DNA of 64,000 nucleotides from assembly GCF_014650175.1 (NCBI RefSeq), contig NZ_BMUL01000002.1:129150-193149 (forward strand), in the 5' to 3' direction. This DNA comes from Streptomyces termitum (lineage in GTDB: Bacteria; Actinomycetota; Actinomycetes; Streptomycetales; Streptomycetaceae). The notes below the pieces were generated by a model. That model saw only the letters and a program-made list of their open reading frames with translations, was not told the origin of the DNA and made no database searches. Positions within the stretch are counted from its first letter, which is position 1, and each line of letters starts with the position of its first letter. Made by a program: the position numbers and the translations under genes. Shown piece after piece: positions 1-7,993 of this stretch.

Positions 1-335
1 TCGACGAGGTCGGGGTCGCAGCCGAGGGCGGCGCCCAGCTCGCGGCCGACCTGGGCGCACTCCAGGGAGTGGGTGAGCCGGGTGCGGGGGCTGGCGTCCC
101 AGGCGTGGACGGGGGTCTCCCCCGCCGGGGCGAAGCCGAACGCCTGGGGGAGGGTGCCGGGGGTGACGACTTGGGTCTTCCCGGCGAGCCGGCGCAGGGC
201 GGCGGAGTGCAGCACGCGGGCGCGGTCGCGCTGGAAGGCGGTGCGGCCGGGCCGTTTGTCGGGCTCGGCCGCCCAGCGCTCGGTGGCGGTCGGGTCGTAG
301 CCCGGGGTCTCGCTGGTGCCGTCGTAGCCTGCCAT
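1..335 (-). CDS. dgt: dGTPase (deoxyguanosinetriphosphate triphosphohydrolase), N-terminal part
   Basis: This gene reads off the left edge, so only about 111 N-terminal residues are visible. They contain the family's N-terminal motif, with segments like [16 protein letters not shown] and [18 protein letters not shown]; the TRLTHSLE segment supplies the first metal-binding His of the HD domain. Known dGTPases hydrolyse dNTPs to the nucleoside plus triphosphate and help control dNTP pools. I chose the ATG whose codon lies at 333-335 because GAGG stands just upstream and the protein begins MAGYDGTSE. The gene follows the CbiX-like gene on the same strand with a 35-nt gap. The rest of the HD domain is outside the window, so catalytic completeness cannot be judged. 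Confidence 0.85.
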   Translation of the reverse strand, partial: MAGYDGTSETPGYDPTATERWAAEPDKRPGRTAFQRDRARVLHSAALRRLAGKTQVVTPGTLPQAFGFAPAGETPVHAWDASPRTRLTHSLECAQVGRELGAALGCDPDLV

Positions 336-370
336 GCCTCGACGGTAACGGGCGGCGCCGACAAAAGGGG

Positions 371-1186
371 TCAGATGGCGGCGAGTTCCCGCGCGGGGCG
401 GGTGGTGCGGGTGCGGTCGTAGCGGTGCAGGACGAGGCGGGCCAGGTCCGGGTGGGCGCCGAGCGGGGCGGCGGCGATCCAGGGGGCGTGGGCGGCGGCG
501 CGGGCGGCGAAGAGGCCGGGGGCGGTGAAGCAGGAGGCGAGGGCGGCCCGGGGGCGGCCCCGGGCGGCGAGCGCGGCGAGGGCGCCGGGGACGTCGGGGA
601 CGGCGGCGGGCAGGACGGGGACGGGGGCGCCGTCGCCGCCGAGGCGGGCGCCGAGGGCGGCGGCGGTGCGGCGCAGGACGGCGGCGGAGCGGGGGTCGCG
701 GGAGCCGGCGGAGGCGAGGACGACGCCGGTGGTGCGGGAGGCGGCGTCGGCGGGGGTCCAGCCCGCCTCGGCCAGCCGTCCGGCGAGGGCCTCGACGAGC
801 AGCGGATGCGGGCCGAGGGGTCCGGCGGCGCGGGCCCGCAGACCGGGCACGGCGGCGAGCGCGGCGGGCAGGTCGTGGCCGGTGTGGTGGCCGGGGGCGA
901 GCAGGAGGGGGACGAGGACGGCCTCGCGGCCCTCGGCGGCGAGCGCTTCGAGCGCCGGGGCGAGGAGCGGGGCGTTCAGCTCGATGTGGGCGAGCCGGAC
1001 GTCGAGTCCGGGCCGCAGCGCCCGGACGCGGTCGAGCAGCCGCCCGAGGACGGCCCGCGCCCGGGGGTCCCGGCTGCCGTGCCCGACGGCGAGGAGCACG
1101 GGCCCGGACCCTCCGGGCGGGGCGGAAACGGCGGGGCCGGCGGGGACGGTAGGCGTGCGGGGGACGGCGGTACGGGACGGGTGCAT
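371..1186 (-). CDS. Sirohydrochlorin chelatase-like protein (CbiX family)
   Basis: A 271-aa protein with the CbiX/SirB signature near the N-terminus ([13 protein letters not shown], where the His is the metal-binding and catalytic residue). A second half-domain repeats the fold ([13 protein letters not shown]), but there the His is replaced by Ala. Family members insert Co or Fe into sirohydrochlorin. The NirB encoded 15 kb away needs sirohaem, so an iron-chelatase role for nitrite reductase maturation is a reasonable inference. I chose the internal ATG at 1184-1186 because GGAGG lies 5 nt upstream; the open frame continues further upstream but without a ribosome site. In actinobacteria such genes are often annotated simply as CbiX-like or cobalamin-biosynthesis proteins. 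Confidence 0.75.
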   Translation of the reverse strand: MHPSRTAVPRTPTVPAGPAVSAPPGGSGPVLLAVGHGSRDPRARAVLGRLLDRVRALRPGLDVRLAHIELNAPLLAPALEALAAEGREAVLVPLLLAPGHHTGHDLPAALAAVPGLRARAAGPLGPHPLLVEALAGRLAEAGWTPADAASRTTGVVLASAGSRDPRSAAVLRRTAAALGARLGGDGAPVPVLPAAVPDVPGALAALAARGRPRAALASCFTAPGLFAARAAAHAPWIAAAPLGAHPDLARLVLHRYDRTRTTRPARELAAI

Positions 1187-1370
1187 GGGGGCCTCCTGGC
1201 CGGACTTCTCCGGCGGGGCGCCGTACGGACGCACCCGCCGGGGCCGGAGGCCGGACCGGCTCCGCCGTGTGCCGATCCTGGCGGGGCCGTGTTGCCGGCC
1301 CGTTGCGCGGCGGTCACGGCCGCCCGCCGGGACCGCGCGCGGGTGTTTCGGCTCCCTCACGGCCGCCGGG

Positions 1371-2174
1371 TCAGGCGAGCCAGACGCGGAGCGGGCCGAG
1401 GGGGCGCAGCCCGGCGGCGAGGGCGGCGGCGAGGTCGTCGCCGGACTCGTAGCCGACGACGGGGAGGGCGGGGTCGGCGGCGGCGAGGACGGCGGCCCAG
1501 ACGGCGCCGGGCTCCGTGCCGTCGGCGGCGAAGAGGTTGGAGACGCCGGTGGCTCTGGCGCCGGTGGAGAGGACGGCGCCGCCGAGGATCCGCCCGCCGG
1601 GCCCCGGGACGGCGAGGACGGTGACGGACGGGTCGTCGAGGAGGTCCGGGCGGAAGAGGGCGGCCTCCGCCGCGTCGCCGCCGCTCCAGGCGAGGGCCCA
1701 GGCGGCGAGGTCGGCGGGGGTGCCGGCGCGGACGGCCGGGGCGGCGGCGGGCCCGGCGGGGGCGCCCGCCGGGCGGCCGATCCAGGTGGCGTCGAAGAGG
1801 GGGCGGAAGCCCTCGGGGGCGAGGTCGAGGCGGGCGTACGCGTCCTTCACCGAGGCGCCGGGCGCGGTCCGGTCGATGCCCGCGAGGACGTCGGCGGCGG
1901 TCGCGTCGCCGGTGAGGGAGACGGCGTCCGGGTAGTAGAGGGGGGTGCGGCGGGGGCTGGTCCAGGCCCGGGGGCCCTCGGCGGTGGCGAGACCGTGGGC
2001 CCGGCACATGCTCGCGCACCAGACGGCGTTGTTCCGCACGGCGACGGCCAGCAGCGCGCCGACGTCCGGGGGCCCGTCGGCGGTCGGCGGCGCGGAGGTG
2101 CCCGGTGCGGAAGTCGGCGGTTCGGTGGGGTGGAGTTCTTCGTCGGTCACCGGCGGATCGTACGGAAGGAGCAC
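1371..2174 (-). CDS. Unknown protein with GNAT-like C-terminal region
   Basis: A 267-aa cytoplasmic protein that I do not recognise with confidence. The first 45 residues are Pro/Ala-rich. The middle has a conserved-looking segment with two Cys (AVWCASMCRAHG). The C-terminal 120 residues resemble a degenerate GNAT acetyltransferase fold (a VTVLAVPGPGGRILGGAVL strand pair followed by helices). The GTG start at 2172-2174 has GGGAGGAG immediately upstream. It is divergent from the aquaporin gene, with a 51-bp AT-rich gap that must hold both promoters. No function is assigned. Confidence 0.6.
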   Translation of the reverse strand: MLLPYDPPVTDEELHPTEPPTSAPGTSAPPTADGPPDVGALLAVAVRNNAVWCASMCRAHGLATAEGPRAWTSPRRTPLYYPDAVSLTGDATAADVLAGIDRTAPGASVKDAYARLDLAPEGFRPLFDATWIGRPAGAPAGPAAAPAVRAGTPADLAAWALAWSGGDAAEAALFRPDLLDDPSVTVLAVPGPGGRILGGAVLSTGARATGVSNLFAADGTEPGAVWAAVLAAADPALPVVGYESGDDLAAALAAGLRPLGPLRVWLA

Positions 2175-2225
2175 CCCTCTCCTCCCCTCTTTTATCCTTC
2201 CGAATCACGGAATATCTTTTCCATT

Positions 2226-2960
2226 ATGAGAATGCCTCCCGCGCCGCTCCCCCGGCGCGTCGCCGCCGAGTTCACCGGCACCGCCGCCCTCGTCGCCGTG
2301 ATCGTCGGCTCCGGCATCCGCGCCGACCTGCTCAGCGGGGACCTCGGGGTCCGGCTGCTCGGCAACGCCGCCGCCTCCGCGATCGGCCTCGGCCTGCTCA
2401 TCGCCCTGCTCGGGCCGGTCTCCGGCGCCCACCTCAACCCGGTCGTCACCCTCTCCGCGTGGTGGGACCGCCGCCGGGAGCCGGGCGGGGACGGGGGCCG
2501 CGAGGTCCTCGCCTACCTCGCCGCCCAGCTCGCCGGGGCCGTCGGCGGCGCGCTGCTCGCCGAGGCGATGTTCGGCCGGGCCCCCGGCGGCTCCTGGCCG
2601 GCCGGACCGGCCGCCTCCCCGCACCTGCTGCTCGGCGAGGCGGTCGCCACCGCCGGTCTGGTCCTCGTCGTGCGCGGACCGGCGCGCGTCGGCCGTCCCG
2701 GGCTCGCGCCGGTCGCGGTCGCCGGGTACGTCGGCGCGGCGATCTGGTTCACCTCCTCCGGCGCCTTCGCCAACCCGGCGGCGACCGTGGGCCGTTCCCT
2801 CACCGACTCCTTCACCGGCATCGCCCCCGCCTCGGTACCGGCCTACGCCGCCGCCCAGTTCCTCGGCCTGCTGCTCGGCACGGGGCTGGCGGGTGTGCTG
2901 TACGGCACGGTTCGCGCCGGGGCAGAACCGGAACCGGCCCCCGCGCGTCGGACCGGGTGA
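2226..2960 (+). CDS. Aquaporin / MIP-family channel
   Basis: A 244-aa polytopic membrane protein of the major intrinsic protein family. The two half-channel loops are visible as HLNPVVT (about residue 68) and FANPAAT (about residue 181), so the first NPA motif is NPV and the second is canonical. About six hydrophobic helices surround them. Members conduct water, glycerol or metalloids. Small actinobacterial MIPs of this kind often sit in arsenic clusters, but no ArsR or arsenate reductase gene is adjacent here, so the substrate is open. An alternative ATG lies two codons further on. No clear ribosome site is visible, and the AT-rich promoter region lies directly upstream. Confidence 0.85.
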   Translation: MRMPPAPLPRRVAAEFTGTAALVAVIVGSGIRADLLSGDLGVRLLGNAAASAIGLGLLIALLGPVSGAHLNPVVTLSAWWDRRREPGGDGGREVLAYLAAQLAGAVGGALLAEAMFGRAPGGSWPAGPAASPHLLLGEAVATAGLVLVVRGPARVGRPGLAPVAVAGYVGAAIWFTSSGAFANPAATVGRSLTDSFTGIAPASVPAYAAAQFLGLLLGTGLAGVLYGTVRAGAEPEPAPARRTG

Positions 2961-2992
2961 CAGCCCGTCCCCGAGCTCCTGGAGACCCCGCG

Positions 2993-3679
2993 ATGCAGCT
3001 CCGCCTCCCCCGTACCGTCCGGGCCCGGCGCCGCACCGTCCAGGCCGTGATGGCGGCCGCCGTGCTGGCGCTCGCCCCGGCGACGTGGATGCACGCGGCG
3101 GCCGCGGGGAAGCTGCGGACCACCGCCGACGTGCCCGCCGCGGACGTCGCCGTCGTCTTCGGGGCCGGTCTGTGGCAGGGCCGCCCCACCCCGTACCTGG
3201 CGCACCGGCTCGACGCCGCCGCCGAGCTGTACCGCACCGGGAAGGTGAAGGTCCTCCTGGTCACCGGCGACAACAGCCGCACCGAGTACGACGAGCCGGG
3301 CGCCATGCGCGCCTACCTGGCGGAGCGGGGCGTGCCGGACGGGAAGGTCGTCAGCGACTACGCGGGCTTCGACACCTGGGACAGCTGCGTGCGGGCCCGG
3401 GAGGTCTTCGGCGTGGACCGGGCCGTCCTCGTCACCCAGGACTTCCACATCAAGCGGGCGGTGGCGCTGTGCGAGCGGGCCGGGGTCGCCTCGTACGGGG
3501 TCGGGGTCGCCGAACCGCAGGACTCCACCTGGTACTACGGCACCACCCGGGAGCTGTTCGCGGCCGGGAAGGCGGCCCTGGACGCGGCCGTCCGGCCCGC
3601 CCCGCGCTTCCTCGGCCCGCACGAGCCGGGGGTCACCGAGGCCCTCGCGGCGGCCGCCTCACCCACCGCGCCGCGCTGA
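2993..3679 (+). CDS. SanA/YdcF-like membrane-anchored protein (DUF218)
   Basis: A 228-aa protein with an N-terminal Arg-rich stretch, one hydrophobic signal anchor (about residues 18-38) and a DUF218 domain. The domain shows VVFGAGLWQGRPTPYL, LLVTGDNSR and VLVTQDFHIKRAV, matching SanA-type proteins linked to envelope barrier function in enterobacteria. The ATG has GGAG about 8 nt upstream. It starts 32 nt after the aquaporin gene on the same strand and may be co-transcribed with it. Its biochemical activity is not known from the sequence. Confidence 0.8.
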   Translation: MQLRLPRTVRARRRTVQAVMAAAVLALAPATWMHAAAAGKLRTTADVPAADVAVVFGAGLWQGRPTPYLAHRLDAAAELYRTGKVKVLLVTGDNSRTEYDEPGAMRAYLAERGVPDGKVVSDYAGFDTWDSCVRAREVFGVDRAVLVTQDFHIKRAVALCERAGVASYGVGVAEPQDSTWYYGTTRELFAAGKAALDAAVRPAPRFLGPHEPGVTEALAAAASPTAPR

Positions 3680-3702
3680 TCCCGGCACCTGGCACCGTCC
3701 CC

Positions 3703-3729
3703 GTAATACGGCGGGCGCCCCGGCGTAAC
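3703..3729 (+). promoter_or_regulatory. GlnR-like half-sites upstream of nasA
   Basis: GTAAT at 3703-3707 and GTAAC at 3725-3729 are 22 bp apart. That is the period expected for the a-half-sites of a Streptomyces GlnR box (gTnAC-n6-GaAAC repeated at 11-bp steps). The intervening b-position (GGCGC, 3714-3718) is degenerate. The site ends 22 bp before the nasA start. GlnR control of nitrate assimilation is known in the genus; this particular site is an inference. Confidence 0.45.
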
Positions 3730-3751
3730 ACGCCCGGCGCACCCTCGTGGC

Positions 3752-5833
3752 ATGTCCGACACCGCCGCCGTCCCCACCCACTGCCCCTACTGCGCCCTCC
3801 AGTGCGGCATGGGCCTGCGCCCGACCGGGGGCGCGCAGCCGCCCGTCGAGGTCGTGGAGCGGGCCTCCTTCCCGGTCAACCGGGGCGCCTTGTGCGGCAA
3901 GGGCCGTACCGCCCCCGCCGTGCTCTCCTCCCGGGTCCGGCTCACCGGGCCGCTGGTCCGCGACCCCGCCACCGGGGATCTGGCGCCCGCCTCCTGGGAG
4001 GAGGCGCTGGACGCGGTCGCGCGGGGGCTGCGGCGGACCCGGGACGGGCACGGGCCGGACGCGGTGGGGGTCTTCGGCGGCGGCGGGCTCACCAACGAGA
4101 AGGCGTACGCGCTCGGCAAATTCGCCCGGCTGGTCCTGGCCACCTCGCAGATCGACTACAACGGCCGCTTCTGCATGTCCTCGGCGGCCGCCGCCCACCA
4201 GCGGGCCTTCGGCCTCGACCGGGGGCTGCCGTTCCCGCTGGAGGACGTCCCCCGCACCGGCTGCGTGATCCTGGTCGGCTCCAATCCGGCCGAGACCATG
4301 CCGCCGGCCCTGCGCCACTTCACCGAACTCCGGGAGAACGGCGGGAAGCTGATCGTCGTGGACCCGCGCCGCACCCGCACCGCCGAGCTGGCCGACCTGC
4401 ACCTGGCGCCCCGGCCCGGCACCGATCTGGCGCTCGCCCTGGGCCTGTTGCACCTGGTGGTCGCCGAGGGCCGGGTCGACGAGGCGTTCGTCGCGGAGCG
4501 CACCACCGGCTGGGAGGCGGCCCGCGCCCCGGTCATGGCCCACTGGCCGGAGCAGGTCGAGCGGATCACCGGGGTGCCGGTGCCGCGCCTGCGGGAGGCG
4601 GTCGCGCTGTTCTGCGACGCGGACAGCTCCATGGTGCTGACCGCCCGCGGCCCCGAGCAGCAGTCCAAGGGCACCGACACCGTGGGCGCCTGGATCAACC
4701 TCTGCCTGGCCACCGGCCGGGCGGGCCGGCCGCTGTCCGGATACGGCTGCCTCACCGGGCAGGGCAACGGGCAGGGCGGCCGCGAGCACGGCCAGAAGGC
4801 CGACCAGCTGCCCGGCTACCGCAAGCTCGACGACCCCGCCGCCCGCGCCCACGTCGCCGGGGTGTGGGGGGTGGCGCCGGAGTCGCTGCCGGGGCCGGGG
4901 CGGAGCGCGTACGAGCTGCTCGACGCGCTCGGCGGCGAGGTGCGGGCGCTGCTCCTGATGGGCTCCAACCCGGTCGTCTCCGCGCCGCACGCCGCGCACG
5001 TCGAGGAGCGGCTGCGGTCGCTGGACTTCCTGGCCGTCGCCGACGTGGTCCTCTCCGAGACCGCCGCCCTCGCCGACGTGGTGCTGCCGGTGACGCAGTG
5101 GGCGGAGGAGACGGGCACGACGACGAACCTGGAGGGCAGGGTGCTGCTGCGGCGGCGCGCCCTCGACCCGCCGCCGGGGGTGCGGACCGATCTGGAGGTG
5201 CTGCACGGGCTGGCCGCGCGGCTCGGCTGGGAGAAGGGCTTCCCCACCGACCCGGAGGAGGTCTTCGAGGAGCTGCGGCGGGCCTCCGCGGGCGGGCCCG
5301 CCGACTACGCGGGCATCGACTACCGGCGGATCGCGGCGGAGGACGGCGTGTTCTGGCCCTGTCCCGCCGAGGACCATCCGGGCACGCCCCGGCTGTTCCT
5401 CGACCGGTTCGCGACCGCCGACGGGCGGGCCCGGTTCGTGCCGGTGACGCACCGTCCGGCGGCCGAGGAGCCCGACGCCGCCTATCCGGTGGTGCTGACC
5501 ACCGGCCGGGTCGTCGCGCAGTACCAGTCGGGGGCGCAGACCCGGCGGGTGGCGGAGCTGAACGCGGCGGCTCCGGGGCCGTTCGTGGAGCTGCATCCGC
5601 GGCTGGCCGCGCGGATCGGGGTCGCGGAGGGCGAGCCGGTCGCGGTGGTGTCGCGGCGCGGGCGGGCGGTGGCGCCGGCCCGGATCACCGGCGCGATCCG
5701 CCCGGACACCGTCTTCATGCCCTTCCACTGGCCCGGGGAGGGACGGGCGAACACGGTGGTGAACCCGGCGCTGGACCCGGTCTCCCGGATGCCCGAGTTC
5801 AAGGTGTGCGCGGTCCGCCTGGAGCGCGCCTGA
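3752..5833 (+). CDS. nasA: Assimilatory nitrate reductase, catalytic subunit
   Basis: A 693-aa molybdopterin oxidoreductase that reduces nitrate to nitrite in the cytoplasm. The N-terminal [4Fe-4S] ligands are C11, C14, C18 (CPYCALQC) and C48 (GALCGKG). A Cys near residue 141 (NGRFCMSS) is the expected Mo ligand. Further on are the bis-MGD segments (VGSNPAETMP, GQGNGQGGREHG, LLMGSNPVVS) and a C-terminal molydopterin-dinucleotide-binding domain (TTGRVVAQYQSGAQTRR). There is no Tat signal. The length matches the NarB/NasA class without a C-terminal [2Fe-2S] extension. The usual reductase partner gene is not adjacent; a candidate is the flavoprotein at 14650. The start lies 72 nt after the SanA-like gene. 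Confidence 0.93.
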   Translation: MSDTAAVPTHCPYCALQCGMGLRPTGGAQPPVEVVERASFPVNRGALCGKGRTAPAVLSSRVRLTGPLVRDPATGDLAPASWEEALDAVARGLRRTRDGHGPDAVGVFGGGGLTNEKAYALGKFARLVLATSQIDYNGRFCMSSAAAAHQRAFGLDRGLPFPLEDVPRTGCVILVGSNPAETMPPALRHFTELRENGGKLIVVDPRRTRTAELADLHLAPRPGTDLALALGLLHLVVAEGRVDEAFVAERTTGWEAARAPVMAHWPEQVERITGVPVPRLREAVALFCDADSSMVLTARGPEQQSKGTDTVGAWINLCLATGRAGRPLSGYGCLTGQGNGQGGREHGQKADQLPGYRKLDDPAARAHVAGVWGVAPESLPGPGRSAYELLDALGGEVRALLLMGSNPVVSAPHAAHVEERLRSLDFLAVADVVLSETAALADVVLPVTQWAEETGTTTNLEGRVLLRRRALDPPPGVRTDLEVLHGLAARLGWEKGFPTDPEEVFEELRRASAGGPADYAGIDYRRIAAEDGVFWPCPAEDHPGTPRLFLDRFATADGRARFVPVTHRPAAEEPDAAYPVVLTTGRVVAQYQSGAQTRRVAELNAAAPGPFVELHPRLAARIGVAEGEPVAVVSRRGRAVAPARITGAIRPDTVFMPFHWPGEGRANTVVNPALDPVSRMPEFKVCAVRLERA

Positions 5834-5875
5834 GCCCGGTCCCCGCCCGGGTGAGGGGCTTCCCGGGGTGAGGCG

Positions 5876-5906
5876 TCCTCCTCGGTGGCGGTGCGGCCGA
5901 GGAGGA
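5876..5906 (+). terminator. Hairpin after nasA
   Basis: A perfect 10-bp stem (5876-5885 with 5897-5906) with an 11-nt loop lies 43 nt after the nasA stop. No T-run follows, which is common for Streptomyces terminators. Confidence 0.55.
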
Positions 5907-6055
5907 GCCGGCCGTGGGGGCGGGTGCCCGGAGGGTCGGTTGCCTCCCGGGCGGGTGCCGTGGAGGCAGGATGGCAGCCTCAGACGGGCCGGACCTCGTT
6001 TTCCAGCCACTCCAGGGCTGCTGGTCACCTCCCCACCGTAGCCGCCGGTACGGCG

Positions 6056-6097
6056 CCCGGACGGGCCCGCGCGGGAGATCGCGCGGGCCCGTCCGGG
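6056..6097. terminator. Bidirectional terminator hairpin
   Basis: A perfect 18-bp GC-rich stem (6056-6073 with 6080-6097) and a 6-nt loop. It lies between two convergent genes and probably terminates both. Confidence 0.75.
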
Positions 6098-6132
6098 GCG
6101 TACGGGGGCCTGGCGGGTCGTACGGGTCGTGC

Positions 6133-6723
6133 CTACGCGGCGTACGGGCGGACGGCCTTGGCGTCCCGGAGGGCGTGGCCCCACCAGGCGAGCTGGTCGA
6201 GCATCGACTTGGCGCCCTCCTCCGGCCCGGTCGGGTCCTTGAGGGTGCCGTCCTCCTCGAAGAGGCCGTGCACATAGGGGAAGGCGACGCCGTCGCGGAC
6301 GGTGACGGTGTGCGTCTCGGCGTAGACCTGGCGGAGCTGCTCGACGGCGCGGATGCCGCCGGAGAGGCCGCCGTAGGAGACGAAGCCGAGGGGCTTGGCG
6401 CGCCATTCGGTGTAGTGCCGGTCGATGAGGTTCTTGAGGGAGGCCGGGAAGGAGTGGTTGTACTCGGGGGTGAGGACGACGAACGCCTCGGCGGCCTCCA
6501 GGACCGGTGTGACGTCCGCGAGCGCGGCGCGGACGGCCGGATCGGGGTCGTAGGAGAGCGAGGTCGGGAGGGTGAGGTCGGCGAGGTCGAGGACGGTGAG
6601 GTCGAAGTCGGTGCGCTCGGCGACGCGGGCGCGGACCCAGTCGGCGACGACGGGGGCGAAACGGCCCTCCCGGTCGCTGGCGACGATGAGGACGAGGTTC
6701 AGGGGCTTCAGCGGCGTGTTCAT
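6133..6723 (-). CDS. NADPH-dependent FMN reductase, SoxR-type regulon member
   Basis: A 196-aa flavodoxin-fold reductase. Visible features are the N-terminal LVLIVASDREGRF loop, the flavin-binding VLTPEYNHSFPASLKNLID segment (about residues 83-101), and SYGGLSGG. Such enzymes reduce FMN or quinones with NADPH in the cytoplasm. The promoter upstream carries a SoxR-like operator in a 19-bp -35/-10 spacer. From memory, the S. coelicolor orthologue SCO2478 is a SoxR target, which fits. The -10 ends 7 nt before the ATG and there is no ribosome site, so the mRNA is probably leaderless. Confidence 0.88.
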   Translation of the reverse strand: MNTPLKPLNLVLIVASDREGRFAPVVADWVRARVAERTDFDLTVLDLADLTLPTSLSYDPDPAVRAALADVTPVLEAAEAFVVLTPEYNHSFPASLKNLIDRHYTEWRAKPLGFVSYGGLSGGIRAVEQLRQVYAETHTVTVRDGVAFPYVHGLFEEDGTLKDPTGPEEGAKSMLDQLAWWGHALRDAKAVRPYAA

Positions 6724-6761
6724 GACGATGATCCTGAGACCTCGACCTAGCTTGAGGTCAA
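6724..6761 (-). promoter_or_regulatory. SoxR-type promoter of the FMN reductase gene
   Basis: Read on the minus strand: -35 TTGACC (6756-6761), a 19-bp spacer, and -10 CAGGAT (6731-6736), then 7 nt to the ATG. Inside the spacer lies an inverted repeat (6738-6759, outer arms GACCTC/GAGGTC) resembling the SoxR box CCTCAA...TTGAGG. A 19-bp spacer is the hallmark of MerR/SoxR-activated promoters. Confidence 0.75.
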
Positions 6762-6800
6762 GTGCTTCTTTCGGCCGTCCGCGCGCACACCCCCGGCGTG

Positions 6801-6848
6801 AAAAAGCCGGTGGGCGGGACGGAGGAGTCCTCCGTCCCGCCCACCGGC
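6801..6848 (-). terminator. Rho-independent terminator of the glycosyltransferase gene
   Basis: A 21-bp perfect stem (6806-6826 with 6828-6848). On the minus strand it is followed by five T (complement of 6801-6805). It lies 27 nt after the glycosyltransferase stop codon. Confidence 0.9.
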
Positions 6849-6874
6849 CTCGATACCGGGATGCCGGGGTGCGG

Positions 6875-7849
6875 TCAGGCGTCGCGGCCGGCCGCGTCCC
6901 GCATCAGCTCCTGGACCGAGTCCGCGCTGCGGGAGGGCGCCGGGTAGCGCAGGTGCGCCAGGCGGGCCTGCTCCTGCCGCATGTGCATGAACGACTCCAG
7001 GATGTAGCCCACCATCAGCACGAGCATCGCGATGATCATGATGGAGGCGGCCAGGATCGCGGTGGGGAAGCGCGGCACGTCGCCGGTGCGGATGAAGTCC
7101 GCCACGACCGGGATGCCGAGGACCAGCGAGACCAGGGCCAGCAGGCCGGCGATCACCGAGTGGAACAGCGACGGGCGCTGGCGGCGGGTGAGGCCGAGGA
7201 TGAGCTTGAGGATGCGCCAGCCGTCGCGGTAGGTGCGGAGCTTGCTCACACTGCCGGCCGGGCGGTCCTTGAAGTCCACCTCCATCTCGGCGGTGGGCAG
7301 GCGCAGGCTGAGCGCGTGGACCGTCATCTCGGTCTCGGTCTCGAACTCGTGCGAGAGCGCCGGGAACGACTTGATGTAGCGGCGCGAGAACACACGGTAA
7401 CCGCTGAGCATATCACTGACATCGTTACCGAACAGCGATCGAACAGCGCCGGTGAGCATCTTGTTGCCGACGGCGTGACCGGCGCGGTAGGCCGTCTCCA
7501 CGACCTCGCGGCGGGCGCCGACGACCTGGTCGTACGGGCCCTCGAAGAGCAGGTCGACCATCTCGCGGGCGCGCGAGGCGTCGTAGGTGTCGTCGCCGTC
7601 GATGATCAGCAGCGCGTCGGCCTCGACGTCGGCGAAGGCCCGCCGTATGACGTTGCCCTTGCCCTTGCGCGGCTCGTGCCGCACGATCGCTCCGGCCTTC
7701 TGCGCCTCGGCGACGGTGTTGTCCGTCGAGTTGTTGTCGTAGACGTAGATGAGGGCTTCGGGCAGCGAGGCGCGCAGGTCGCGAACGACCTTAGCGATCG
7801 CGGCCTCCTCGTTGTAGCACGGAACGACACACGCGACCGTCGGTTGCAT
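6875..7849 (-). CDS. GT2 glycosyltransferase, DPM1-like polyprenyl-phosphate sugar synthase
   Basis: A 324-aa protein. Residues 1-225 form a GT-A fold: ACVVPCYNEEAAIAKVV at the N-terminus, DNNSTDNT, then the metal-binding IIDGDDTYD. The last 100 residues hold two hydrophobic helices (about 228-252 and 262-290), typical of membrane-bound DPM1/GtrB-type enzymes that transfer a sugar from a nucleotide donor to polyprenyl phosphate on the inner leaflet. It is divergent from the GtrA fusion gene (144 bp apart), its likely partner. The gene has its own strong terminator. The exact sugar cannot be read from the sequence. Confidence 0.88.
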   Translation of the reverse strand: MQPTVACVVPCYNEEAAIAKVVRDLRASLPEALIYVYDNNSTDNTVAEAQKAGAIVRHEPRKGKGNVIRRAFADVEADALLIIDGDDTYDASRAREMVDLLFEGPYDQVVGARREVVETAYRAGHAVGNKMLTGAVRSLFGNDVSDMLSGYRVFSRRYIKSFPALSHEFETETEMTVHALSLRLPTAEMEVDFKDRPAGSVSKLRTYRDGWRILKLILGLTRRQRPSLFHSVIAGLLALVSLVLGIPVVADFIRTGDVPRFPTAILAASIMIIAMLVLMVGYILESFMHMRQEQARLAHLRYPAPSRSADSVQELMRDAAGRDA

Positions 7850-7956
7850 CGGGTCCTCTTGAGGGCTTCGAAGTGGTCTTGGGGGTGGGCGGCTCGCCCG
7901 TCCTTCCCGGGGGCAGACGTGCTGCTCGCGCCGGGGCGTCCAAACATTACCTCGAT

Positions 7957-7986
7957 TTGTCTAACCAGGTCTAAGCCGCTTAGGTT
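7957..7986 (+). promoter_or_regulatory. Promoter of the GtrA fusion gene (leaderless type)
   Basis: TTGTCT (7957-7962), an 18-bp spacer and TAGGTT (7981-7986) lie exactly 7 nt before the ATG at 7994. No Shine-Dalgarno sequence is present, so transcription probably starts at the ATG. Confidence 0.6.
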
Positions 7987-7993
7987 GCGCCCC

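Larger units (their letters stand above)
5834..6132. other. Convergent intergenic region between nasA and the FMN reductase gene
   Basis: About 300 bp hold two strong hairpins (listed separately). Between them lies a short stretch with a Shine-Dalgarno-like GGAGG before an ATG at 5971. That frame runs on through the antisense of the next gene, so I do not call a gene. Confidence 0.6.

Noticed and set aside
425..2208. Long open frames antisense to the CbiX-like and unknown genes
   Set aside because: They are low-complexity Gly/Arg/Ala/Glu shadows typical of high-GC DNA, without ribosome sites or recognisable domains.
5971..6132. Possible short gene after GGAGG in the nasA/FMN-reductase gap (ATG 5971)
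   Set aside because: The frame continues as the antisense of the FMN reductase gene and runs through the terminator hairpin at 6056-6097.
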